Part shown: in pieces, positions 1 to 5,823 of the stretch
How positions within the stretch are numbered: position 1 is the first letter of the stretch
How the letters are laid out: each line of letters starts with the position of its first letter
NCBI GenBank assembly: GCA_041546305.1
Contig: JBFEWO010000115.1
Coordinates: forward strand, 1 to 9,124
Reading direction: 5' to 3'
DNA: 9,124 nucleotides
Source: JBFEYJ01 sp041546305
GTDB lineage: Bacteria; Pseudomonadota; Gammaproteobacteria; Thiohalomonadales; Thiohalomonadaceae
The notes under the pieces: generated by a model
Database searches by the model: none
Seen by the model: only the letters and a program-made list of their open reading frames with translations
What the model was told of the DNA's origin: nothing
Translations under genes and position numbers: made by a program

Positions 1-2
1 AG

Positions 3-215
3 GCCCCGTTCGATGCGATCCTTGCCGCGGCGGCGCCGGCACAAATCCCGGAAGCGTTGCTGATACAGCTGGCCGAAGGTGGAAGGCTGATCATCCCGGT
101 TGGCGGGAACGGTCAGCAGCAGCTGCTGTCCATTTATCGTCACGGCAATGAATTCAGGCAGGAGGTGCTGGAAATGGTCAGTTTCGTTCCGATGCTTTCC
201 GGTGCAGACAGATAG
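3..215 (+). CDS. pcm: Protein-L-isoaspartate O-methyltransferase, C-terminal part (partial)
   Basis: This is the last 70 codons of a gene that begins upstream of the window; it is open from the first bases and stops with TAG at 213-215. Visible landmarks are APFDAILAAAAP near the start and then LLIQLAEGGRLIIPVG, the typical late strand-helix-strand of the SAM-dependent Pcm fold. The C-terminal tail reads EMVSFVPMLSG, close to the usual VxFVPL ending of Pcm. The family methylates abnormal L-isoaspartyl residues in aged proteins, starting their repair, in the cytoplasm. The position just before yqaA-nlpD-rpoS matches the common gammaproteobacterial surE-pcm-(yqaA)-nlpD-rpoS order, which supports the call. 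The catalytic SAM-binding N-terminal half lies outside the window and cannot be checked. Confidence 0.9.
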   Translation, partial: APFDAILAAAAPAQIPEALLIQLAEGGRLIIPVGGNGQQQLLSIYRHGNEFRQEVLEMVSFVPMLSGADR

Positions 216-261
216 GTATGTGACGGATGCTGGATAGGTCTGATGTTTTCGTCATCCCGCT

Positions 262-267
262 AAGGAG
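262..267 (+). promoter_or_regulatory. Strong ribosome binding site for yqaA
   Basis: AAGGAG lies 12 bases before the ATG at 280. It favours 280 over the in-frame ATG at 298. The 64-base gap after pcm shows no convincing promoter or terminator, so read-through from pcm is likely. Confidence 0.7.
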
Positions 268-279
268 CCCCCTGGCTAA

Positions 280-870
280 ATGAAACTCTTTTCTACCATG
301 TACGACAAGGTCTTGGTCTGGTCACGTCACCGCCACGCACCTCGCTATCTCGGGGCGTTGAGTTTTGCTGAGTCCTCCTTTTTTCCCATTCCCCCGGATG
401 TGATGCTGGCACCAATGTCGCTGGCCTGTCCGGAGAAGGCCTGGCGGTTTGCCCTGTTGACTACTGTGGCTTCGGTATTGGGAGGGATGCTGGGGTATCT
501 CATCGGTGTTTTTGCCTTTGATCTGGTTGAGCCACTGATTAGCGGCAGCGGCTATTGGGAGGCCTACCAGCGTGCAGGCCAGTGGTTTGAAACTTGGGGC
601 TTCTGGGCGATTTTCCTCGCCGGTTTTTCACCGATTCCCTATAAAATTTTTACTATCAGTGCCGGAGTCATAGGGATGGCGTTTTTTCCCTTTGTGCTTG
701 CTTCGGCGATTGGCCGAGGAGCACGCTTCTACCTGGTCGCCGGTCTGATGAGGTGGGGTGGTCCCGGAATGGAGCAGACGCTCCGAACGTATATTGACCG
801 CATTGGTTGGTTGCTGATTCTTGCGGTCATCGCTGTTTATTTCCTGGTCATCAACGGAAGCAATGCCTAG
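280..870 (+). CDS. yqaA: YqaA family membrane protein (SNARE-associated / DedA-like)
   Basis: A 196-residue integral inner-membrane protein of the YqaA branch of the DedA/VTT (SNARE-associated Golgi, PF09335) superfamily. Visible features are the FAESSFFPIPPD segment at residues 29-40 (a likely re-entrant, proline-rich stretch), a hydrophobic span at about 56-80, a second signature GFSPIPYKIFTISAG at about 115-129, the charged IGRGARF motif at 144-150, and a C-terminal hydrophobic span at about 174-192. Members of the wider superfamily have been linked to lipid flipping and proton-motive-force homeostasis; the specific job of YqaA proteins is not established. It sits between pcm and nlpD, and its last 8 bases (stop TAG 868-870) overlap the nlpD ATG at 863. 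This suggests translational coupling and a shared transcript. The length is normal for the family. Confidence 0.87.
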   Translation: MKLFSTMYDKVLVWSRHRHAPRYLGALSFAESSFFPIPPDVMLAPMSLACPEKAWRFALLTTVASVLGGMLGYLIGVFAFDLVEPLISGSGYWEAYQRAGQWFETWGFWAIFLAGFSPIPYKIFTISAGVIGMAFFPFVLASAIGRGARFYLVAGLMRWGGPGMEQTLRTYIDRIGWLLILAVIAVYFLVINGSNA

Positions 871-1684
871 TCGACGCCTCTCTCGATGGATTTTGGTAAT
901 CGTTGTCGCTGCGGGTGCTCTGGCAGGCTGCGGGGAGATGAGGCCGATCGGCGAGCGCCGTGATCTGATCGTTTATCGTGTCGAGGCTGGCGATACCCTT
1001 TACTCGATTGCCTGGCGCTACGGGTATGACCATCGCGAGATCGCTGGCTGGAACGCCATTCCCCCGCCTTATACCATCTATGTTGGTCAACGAATTCTAA
1101 TTATCCCTCCCTATCAGGCCACACCACGCGAGCCACCGGAGCGCACAGGAACTCCAGCCGCAGCAGAGGTATCGGGCAATACGCCGGCGATTGCTCAGGG
1201 AGCGAAGATTGATCGCACAGCTCTCCCTGCAACGACCAAACCTGCCACTTCGTCATCCACTGCAGTCCCGCGCAAGGTTGAAACCAGCGGGCAGAGTCGC
1301 CAGAGGGGCAGTATCGGTTGGCGCTGGCCGACGAACGGTACAGTTCGGAACAGCTTTGGTCCCGATGCTGGCAGAAAGGGGCTGGATATTGCTGGTACAC
1401 TGGGGCAGCCGGTGCTCGCAGCGGCGGCAGGGAAAGTGGTTTACAGTGGCAATGGCCTGATAGGGTATGGAAATCTGGTCATCATTAAGCATGATGACCG
1501 CTACTTGAGTGCATATGGTCACAACCGCCGTTTACTGGTCAAGGAAGGAAACGAAGTGAAGCAGGGAGAGCAAATTGCCGAAATGGGAGACAGTGGCAAG
1601 GAGGGGGTAGTCCTTCACTTTGAAATCCGCCACGACGGCAAGCCGGTGGATCCGTTACGATATCTGCCAAGGCAGGGTACTTGA
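863..1684 (+). CDS. nlpD: Murein hydrolase activator NlpD, LysM + degenerate M23 lipoprotein
   Basis: A 273-residue outer-membrane lipoprotein, shorter than E. coli NlpD (about 379) mainly in the linker. The ATG at 863 is chosen because it gives a clean lipoprotein signal peptide: MPSRR, a hydrophobic core, and lipobox LAGC with the lipidated Cys at residue 23. Gly at +2 argues against inner-membrane retention. An in-frame TTG at 821 would add 14 residues before this signal and is less likely. A LysM peptidoglycan-binding domain covers about residues 38-82 (YRVEAGDTLYSIA to GQRILI). A Pro/Ala/Thr/Ser-rich linker runs to about 150, followed by the M23/LytM fold from WRWP (153) to the end. Two zinc ligands of active M23 enzymes are replaced: Arg171 in the first HxGxD and Val250 in HxH. 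The domain should therefore be a non-catalytic amidase (AmiC-type) activator. It overlaps yqaA and lies 11 bases before rpoS. In relatives the main rpoS promoter lies inside nlpD; I saw no convincing one here. Confidence 0.93.
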   Translation: MPSRRLSRWILVIVVAAGALAGCGEMRPIGERRDLIVYRVEAGDTLYSIAWRYGYDHREIAGWNAIPPPYTIYVGQRILIIPPYQATPREPPERTGTPAAAEVSGNTPAIAQGAKIDRTALPATTKPATSSSTAVPRKVETSGQSRQRGSIGWRWPTNGTVRNSFGPDAGRKGLDIAGTLGQPVLAAAAGKVVYSGNGLIGYGNLVIIKHDDRYLSAYGHNRRLLVKEGNEVKQGEQIAEMGDSGKEGVVLHFEIRHDGKPVDPLRYLPRQGT

Positions 1685-1689
1685 AGAGG
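1684..1689 (+). promoter_or_regulatory. Ribosome binding site that sets the rpoS start
   Basis: AAGAGG ends 6 bases before the ATG at 1696, an ideal distance. It overlaps the nlpD stop codon (1682-1684), so rpoS translation is probably coupled to the end of nlpD. It argues against the in-frame TTG at 1681 as the start. Confidence 0.65.
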
Positions 1690-1695
1690 CCGGGT

Positions 1696-2679
1696 ATGGA
1701 GAAGCGAGAGACGGTTCGAGAAGAGGATGTTCCGGAGGAAGCGGAAGAGTTGCTCCCTGAGGCTGAGACAGGGGAAGCCTTATCCCTGGGGACCCTGGAT
1801 GAGGAATATGATGATGAGATCGACTTCGAGGCGGGGTTCGTCTCGGAAGGACAGCTCGATGCCACCCGGCTCTACCTGAACGAGATTGGTTTTTCCCCAC
1901 TGTTGAGTCCAGAGGAGGAGGTCCATTACGCCCGCCTGGCCCAGCAGGGTGACGAGGCAGGGCGTCGGCGCATGATTGAAAGTAATCTGCGCCTGGTCGT
2001 GAGCATTGCCCGCCGATATCTCCACCGTGGTATGCCCCTGCTGGATCTCATTGAAGAGGGTAATCTTGGTCTCATCCGGGCGGTAGAAAAATTCGATCCC
2101 GAGCGCGGTTTCCGCTTTTCTACCTACGCCACTTGGTGGATCCGCCAGACGATTGAACGGGCTATTATGAACCAGACCCGTACCATTCGCTTGCCGATCC
2201 ATGTGCTTCGGGAGATCAATCTTTACCTCATGGCGGCACGCCACCTCTCCCAGACCTTGGACCATGAGCCGACCACCGAAGAGATCGCCGAGATGCTCGA
2301 TAAGCCAATCGAGGAGGTGAAACGGATGATGGGGCTCAACGAGCGGGTAAGCTCGATGGACTCCCCTCTGGGACCGGATGCGACGGACGGCTCACTCATC
2401 GATGTTATCCCGGATGAAAACAATCTCGACCCTTCGGTGCTGCTGCAGAATGAGGCGATCAGCAATAATATCGACGTCTGGCTGAATGAGCTCTCCGAAC
2501 GCCACCGTGAGGTGGTGGAGCGGCGTTTTGGTTTGCATGGTTATGACGCTTCGACCCTCGAAGAAGTGGGAGAGGCTGTGGGAGTGACCCGAGAGCGGGT
2601 ACGCCAGATCCAGATCGAGGCGTTGAAGCGCCTGCGTAAAATTCTCGAAAGCCAGGGCTACAGCGGGGATGTGCTGTAA
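1696..2679 (+). CDS. rpoS: RNA polymerase sigma factor RpoS (sigma-38)
   Basis: A 327-residue sigma-70 family protein, almost the same length as E. coli RpoS (330); it directs polymerase to general-stress and stationary-phase promoters. The first 50 residues are very acidic and poorly conserved. Region 1.2 starts at DATRLYLNEIGFSPLL (55-70), which is RpoS-like rather than RpoD-like. Region 2 spans about 92-165, with RRMIESNLRLVV, DLIEEGNLGLIRAVEKFDP and TYATWWIRQTIERAI covering core binding, -10 recognition and melting. Region 3 spans about 170-250. Region 4 has a helix-turn-helix at about 287-315 (STLEEVGEAVGVTRERVRQIQ) for the -35. There is no long RpoD-type region 1.1 or non-conserved insert. 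Position 172 is Arg where E. coli has Lys173, so the charge is kept. It follows nlpD closely and converges on a minus-strand gene 4 bases beyond its stop. No frameshift or truncation was seen, so it should be functional. Confidence 0.96.
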   Translation: MEKRETVREEDVPEEAEELLPEAETGEALSLGTLDEEYDDEIDFEAGFVSEGQLDATRLYLNEIGFSPLLSPEEEVHYARLAQQGDEAGRRRMIESNLRLVVSIARRYLHRGMPLLDLIEEGNLGLIRAVEKFDPERGFRFSTYATWWIRQTIERAIMNQTRTIRLPIHVLREINLYLMAARHLSQTLDHEPTTEEIAEMLDKPIEEVKRMMGLNERVSSMDSPLGPDATDGSLIDVIPDENNLDPSVLLQNEAISNNIDVWLNELSERHREVVERRFGLHGYDASTLEEVGEAVGVTRERVRQIQIEALKRLRKILESQGYSGDVL

Positions 2680-2683
2680 CAGA

Positions 2684-3094
2684 TCATGGCTCTAGGATGA
2701 TAGCTGCACCGACCCGGCGTCCCTCGCCGGCAAGCACGTTATAAGTACGGCATGCGGCAGGAGTATCCATCACCTCATAGCCGATACCCAATGAAACCAG
2801 GGCAGCCAGTTGTTCGCCGACCGGAAAACGTAGTTGTCTGCCCGTTCCCAGCAGCAACACCTCAAGTCCCAGCTCGGCAACAGATGACAGGTGCTCGGCT
2901 TGGAGTTCTCCAATGGTGGCGAGTGACCAGTGCTTGAGCAAACGCCGTGGGCTGATGATAAAGCTCTGCTGCAAGGTAAGCCGACCATCCTCATCAACAC
3001 CATCCTCGGCACGGGGCGAATTGATGACTACCGCGTCGCTGTGACAGGCATGAATCGTGTAGAGTCCTTCGGAGAGTTCTCGGCTGAATTTCAT
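2684..3094 (-). CDS. Mth938 / DUF498 (Xcc1710-like) domain protein
   Basis: A 136-residue cytoplasmic protein that is a single Mth938-like domain (PF04430). Diagnostic stretches are LLLGTGRQLRFP at about 80-91 and EVMDTPAACRTYNVLAGEGRRVGAAI at about 107-132, with the conserved MDT..ACRTYN core. An acidic DGVDEDG patch (31-37) precedes the strand leading to SPR. The biochemical role of bacterial members is not known to me; some related proteins occur as mitochondrial complex I assembly factors (NDUFAF3-type), which is only a family-level hint. The start is the ATG at 3092-3094, which fits the family length; the ribosome site is weak. It converges on rpoS and diverges from alaC, so its promoter must lie within 3095-3238; I could not pick one out on this strand. 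Confidence 0.85.
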   Translation of the reverse strand: MKFSRELSEGLYTIHACHSDAVVINSPRAEDGVDEDGRLTLQQSFIISPRRLLKHWSLATIGELQAEHLSSVAELGLEVLLLGTGRQLRFPVGEQLAALVSLGIGYEVMDTPAACRTYNVLAGEGRRVGAAIILEP

Positions 3095-3137
3095 GGATTT
3101 TTCCCGTAAGAATAGGGGCTTATCTGTTTCCTGCCGA

Positions 3138-3166
3138 TTGACAGGGAATTACGGCGCCAGTAATGT
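3138..3166 (+). promoter_or_regulatory. Predicted sigma-70 promoter for the alaC operon
   Basis: A perfect TTGACA -35 lies at 3138-3143. After a 17-base spacer comes TAATGT at 3161-3166, a poor -10 with 3 of 6 matches. An alternative TGTTAT at 3164-3169 fits better but with a 20-base spacer. The start point would be near 3173. The 3095-3238 gap is the only free space upstream of alaC and also has to serve the divergent Mth938 gene. This is a by-eye prediction. Confidence 0.5.
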
Positions 3167-3175
3167 TATCAGCTT

Positions 3176-3192
3176 TCGTCCTGCCAGGACGA
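3176..3192. repeat. 17-base perfect palindrome just downstream of the alaC promoter
   Basis: Two 8-base arms, TCGTCCTG and CAGGACGA, flank a single central C. As DNA it resembles an operator for a dimeric regulator, and it lies at about +4 to +20 of the predicted start. As RNA it could form a 6-bp stem (TCGTCC/GGACGA) with the 5-base loop TGCCA, covering the only SD-like bases ahead of the leader ORF at 3204. The symmetry is seen directly; either function is inferred. Confidence 0.55.
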
Positions 3193-3203
3193 GCCCTCGC
3201 CAA

Positions 3204-3242
3204 ATGGCCGGGGTCATGCCATTTCGGATACCGCCACATTGA
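3204..3242 (+). CDS. Possible 12-codon leader ORF overlapping the alaC start
   Basis: ATG at 3204 reads MAGVMPFRIPPH and stops at TGA 3240-3242. This stop overlaps the TTG start of alaC (3239-3241) in a TTGA arrangement typical of translational coupling. The ribosome site is weak: GGACGAG at 3187-3193 ends 10 bases upstream and lies in the 3' arm of the palindrome. A second in-frame ATG is at 3216. The peptide has no run of alanine or threonine codons, so it is not a classic attenuation leader. It may be chance; reported because alaC has a poor start of its own. Confidence 0.25.
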   Translation: MAGVMPFRIPPH

Positions 3243-4426
3243 TAGAAGAGTTCCAGAGAATCAAGCGCTTGCCGCCCTATGTCTTCGCCATCGTGAATGA
3301 GCTGAAGGCAAAGGCCCGGGCGCGTGGTGAGGATATTATCGATTTTGGCATGGGAAATCCGGACCAGCCGACGCCAAAGCACATCGTCGACAAGCTGGCG
3401 GAGGCCGCGCAGCGCGGCGATACCCACCGTTACTCCATGTCCCGGGGCATTCCGCGTCTGCGTCGTGCCATCTGCAGCTGGTACAAGGAGCGCTTTGCTG
3501 TCGAGCTCGACCCGGAGACAGAGGCCATCGTCACCATCGGCTCCAAGGAGGGGCTGGCGCATCTGGCGCTGGCCACCACCGGGCCGGGCGATGCGGTATT
3601 GGTGCCCAATCCGGCCTACCCGATCCATCCTTACGGTTTTGTAATCGCCGGCGCAGACATCCGCCACGTGCCGCTGGTGCCCGGCAAGGATTTCTTCGAG
3701 GAGTTGGAGAAGGCGATCAGGAACTCCTGGCCTCGCCCGAAGTTCCTGGTGCTGAACTTTCCCGGTAATCCTACGGCACAATGCGTGGAACTGGACTTCT
3801 TCGAGAAGGTGGTATCGATTGCCCGCGAACATGAAATCTGGGTAATCCACGATATCGCCTATGGAGAGATTGCCTTCGACGGTTACCGGCCGCCGTCTAT
3901 CCTGCAGGTGCCTGGGGCCAAGGAGGTGGCCGTCGAATTTTACTCCCTGTCCAAGACGTACAATATGCCCGGTTGGCGCGTCGGCTTCATGTGCGGTAAC
4001 CCGACCCTGGTGGGCGCGCTGGCAAAGATAAAATCCTATCTCGACTATGGCATGTTCACCCCGATCCAGGTGGCGGCCATCGCGGCACTGGAAGGGCCGC
4101 AGGATTGCGTGCACGATATCAGCGCCATGTACCAGAGCCGTCGCGATGTGCTGTGCGACGGCCTCAATAACATTGGCTGGAAGGTAGAAAAGCCCAAGGC
4201 AACGATGTTTGTCTGGGCGCCGATACCCGAAGCCTATCGTCACCTGGGTTCACTGGAGTTTTCCAAGAAACTGCTGGAGCAGGCCAAGGTGGCCGTTTCT
4301 CCCGGTATTGGCTTTGGTGAGTACGGCGACGACCATGTCCGTTTTGGCCTTATTGAAAACGAACACCGTACCCGCCAGGCCATACGCGGCATTCGTGAAA
4401 TGTTTCGCCAGGATGGCCTGATTTGA
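3239..4426 (+). CDS. alaC: Alanine transaminase AlaC (class I/II PLP aminotransferase)
   Basis: A 395-residue PLP-dependent aminotransferase matching the AlaC (YfdZ) branch throughout, from RIKRLPPYVFAIVNELK at the start to AIRGIREMFRQDGL at the end. AlaC interconverts pyruvate + glutamate with alanine + 2-oxoglutarate in the cytoplasm. Landmarks are MGNPD (38-42), SKEGLAHL (102-109), FPGNPTAQ (174-181) with the ring-contacting Asn177, HDIAYGE (204-210) with Asp205 and Tyr208, the Schiff-base Lys239 in SLSKTYNMPGWR, and the substrate-carboxylate Arg368 in HVRFGLIEN. The start is TTG at 3239: the frame is open back to a stop at 3161 but holds no ATG or GTG, so TTG gives the family-like length. 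GGAT at 3226-3229 is a weak ribosome site. alaA follows 38 bases after the stop. An older alternative name is a generic aspartate aminotransferase, but the residue match favours AlaC. Confidence 0.92.
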   Translation: MIEEFQRIKRLPPYVFAIVNELKAKARARGEDIIDFGMGNPDQPTPKHIVDKLAEAAQRGDTHRYSMSRGIPRLRRAICSWYKERFAVELDPETEAIVTIGSKEGLAHLALATTGPGDAVLVPNPAYPIHPYGFVIAGADIRHVPLVPGKDFFEELEKAIRNSWPRPKFLVLNFPGNPTAQCVELDFFEKVVSIAREHEIWVIHDIAYGEIAFDGYRPPSILQVPGAKEVAVEFYSLSKTYNMPGWRVGFMCGNPTLVGALAKIKSYLDYGMFTPIQVAAIAALEGPQDCVHDISAMYQSRRDVLCDGLNNIGWKVEKPKATMFVWAPIPEAYRHLGSLEFSKKLLEQAKVAVSPGIGFGEYGDDHVRFGLIENEHRTRQAIRGIREMFRQDGLI

Positions 4427-4464
4427 TTTTTCCCCTGTTCGATACCAAGAGTTCCCCTGAAACG

Positions 4465-5688
4465 ATGCGTCCTGTTCAGAAATCATCCAAGCTTGCCAAT
4501 GTCTGCTACGACATCCGTGGACCGGTCATGGCTCATGCCCGCCTGATGGAGGAGGAGGGGCATCGCATCATCAAGCTCAACCTCGGCAACCTGGCGCCGT
4601 TTGGTTTTGAGGCCCCGGAGGAGATCCAGCAGGATGTGATCCTCAATCTGCCGCAATCCTCGGGCTACTCCGACTCCAAGGGTTTGTTTGCTGCACGTAA
4701 GGCGATCATGCACTACACCCAGTCAAAGAAGATTGCGGGAGTAGGGATCAACGATATCTATATCGGCAACGGTGTTTCCGAGCTCATCGTGCTGGCGATG
4801 CAGGGCCTTCTCAACAATGGCGACGAGGTGTTAGTGCCTGCCCCGGACTACCCGCTGTGGACTGCGGCTGTGAGTCTCGGCGGCGGCAAGCCGCGCCACT
4901 ATGTCTGCGATGAGGGGGCCGGCTGGCTACCGGACCTGGATGACATCCGTCGCAAGATCACCGAGAACACCCGTGCCATTGTCATCATCAACCCGAACAA
5001 TCCGACCGGGGCGGTCTACCCGGACGATCTCCTGCTGGAGCTTGTGGAAATCGCCCGCCAGCACCAGCTCATCGTCTTCGCCGATGAGATCTATGACAAG
5101 ATGCTCTACGATGGGCTGAAGCATACCTCCATCGCCTCGCTGGCCGATGATGTGCTGTTTGTTACCTTCAACGGCCTGTCGAAAAACTACCGCGCCTGTG
5201 GCTACCGTGCTGGCTGGATGGTGGTCTCCGGCGAACAGAGCCATGCGCAGGACTATATCGAGGGGCTGAATATCCTCTCCTCGATGCGCCTCTGTTCCAA
5301 TGTCCCGGGACAGTTTGCCATCCAGACCGCGCTCGGCGGCTACCAGAGTATCGACGACCTGGTCGCGCCGGGTGGGCGGCTGCGGCGCCAGCGCGATCTT
5401 GCCTGGGAGATGCTCGACGCCATGCCGGGGGTTAGCTGTGTCAAGCCTCAGGCAGCGCTTTACCTGTTTCCACGGCTCGACCCGACCATGTATCCTATAA
5501 AGGACGATCAGGCCTTTGCCCTCGAACTGCTCAAGGACGAGAAGGTACTGATTGTGCAGGGTACTGGTTTCAACTGGGTGAACCCGGATCACTTCCGCAT
5601 GGTCTTTCTGCCTAGCGGTGATGATCTGCAGGAGGCGATGACGCGCATCGAGCGTTTCCTCCACCACTATCGCAAGCGCCACAGCTGA
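4465..5688 (+). CDS. alaA: Alanine transaminase AlaA (class I/II PLP aminotransferase)
   Basis: A 407-residue PLP aminotransferase of the AlaA (YfbQ) branch (E. coli 405), a glutamate-pyruvate transaminase for alanine synthesis. The ATG at 4465 is chosen because the protein then begins MRPVQKSSKLANVCYDIRGP, in register with the family. A TTG at 4423 overlapping the alaC stop would add 14 residues and has the better ribosome site (AGGA 4410-4413), so the start is not fully settled. Landmarks are GYSDSKGL (67-74), IGNGVSELIV (100-109), VPAPDYPLWTAAVSLGGG (124-141), NPNNPTGAVY (176-185) with Asn179, ADEIYDK (206-212) with Asp207 and Tyr210, the PLP Lys240 in FNGLSKNYR, and Arg378 in DHFRMV. The GNP motif near the N-terminus reads GNL here (Leu43). 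It is a distant paralogue of the upstream AlaC rather than a recent copy: the motifs around the PLP lysine differ. Confidence 0.92.
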   Translation: MRPVQKSSKLANVCYDIRGPVMAHARLMEEEGHRIIKLNLGNLAPFGFEAPEEIQQDVILNLPQSSGYSDSKGLFAARKAIMHYTQSKKIAGVGINDIYIGNGVSELIVLAMQGLLNNGDEVLVPAPDYPLWTAAVSLGGGKPRHYVCDEGAGWLPDLDDIRRKITENTRAIVIINPNNPTGAVYPDDLLLELVEIARQHQLIVFADEIYDKMLYDGLKHTSIASLADDVLFVTFNGLSKNYRACGYRAGWMVVSGEQSHAQDYIEGLNILSSMRLCSNVPGQFAIQTALGGYQSIDDLVAPGGRLRRQRDLAWEMLDAMPGVSCVKPQAALYLFPRLDPTMYPIKDDQAFALELLKDEKVLIVQGTGFNWVNPDHFRMVFLPSGDDLQEAMTRIERFLHHYRKRHS

Positions 5689-5729
5689 GCCATCGTTAGC
5701 CGGCTGCGGTATGAGTTTCAGTTAACAAA

Positions 5730-5797
5730 CCCGCTCACCACAGCGATGCGGACGCCCGCGATAGCGGGAACCGCCTTGCCGTGGTGATTGTTTTTTT
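5730..5797 (+). terminator. Terminator or attenuator between alaA and hom
   Basis: A nested stem is followed by a T-run. TCACCAC (5735-5741) pairs with GTGGTGA (5781-5787), GCGG (5748-5751) with CCGC (5771-5774), and CCCGC (5755-5759) with GCGGG (5764-5768) around a GATA loop. Then come TTG and seven Ts (5791-5797). A competing pairing exists: CCCGCT (5730-5735) is complementary to AGCGGG (5763-5768), which would break the inner hairpin and displace the outer stem. The hom start lies only 26 bases after the T-run, so hom transcripts probably have to pass this structure. That makes conditional termination plausible. I found no leader peptide rich in threonine, isoleucine or methionine codons. 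It could also be a plain terminator ending the alaC-alaA message. Confidence 0.65.
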
Positions 5798-5810
5798 ATG
5801 TCAGATGATA

Positions 5811-5816
5811 GAGAAG
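5811..5816 (+). promoter_or_regulatory. Ribosome binding site that decides the hom start
   Basis: GAGAAG lies 7 bases before the ATG at 5824 but only 1 base before the in-frame ATG at 5818. It therefore supports 5824, which also matches the MxPVKVG start of relatives. Confidence 0.5.
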
Positions 5817-5823
5817 AATGGTC

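Noticed and set aside
821..862. TTG-started N-terminal extension of NlpD
   Set aside because: It would put 14 extra residues before a complete lipoprotein signal peptide that begins at the ATG at 863.
1440..1471. Promoter for rpoS inside nlpD (TTTACA then TATGGA)
   Set aside because: The spacer is 20 bases and the -10 is poor. An internal rpoS promoter is expected from relatives but cannot be placed from this sequence.
3149..4243. 364-codon open frame antisense to alaC
   Set aside because: It lies fully opposite a strongly recognised gene, its protein matches nothing I know and is rich in His/Arg/Gly as expected for a codon-complement shadow in GC-rich DNA.
4927..5682. 251-codon open frame antisense to alaA
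   Set aside because: Same reason: a complement shadow of a clear coding gene, with no ribosome site or family resemblance.
5746..5787. 13-codon ORF inside the hairpin before hom as a leader peptide
   Set aside because: It reads MRTPAIAGTALPW, with only two Thr and one Ile, no ribosome site, and it is imposed by the stem sequence. It does not look like an amino-acid-sensing leader.
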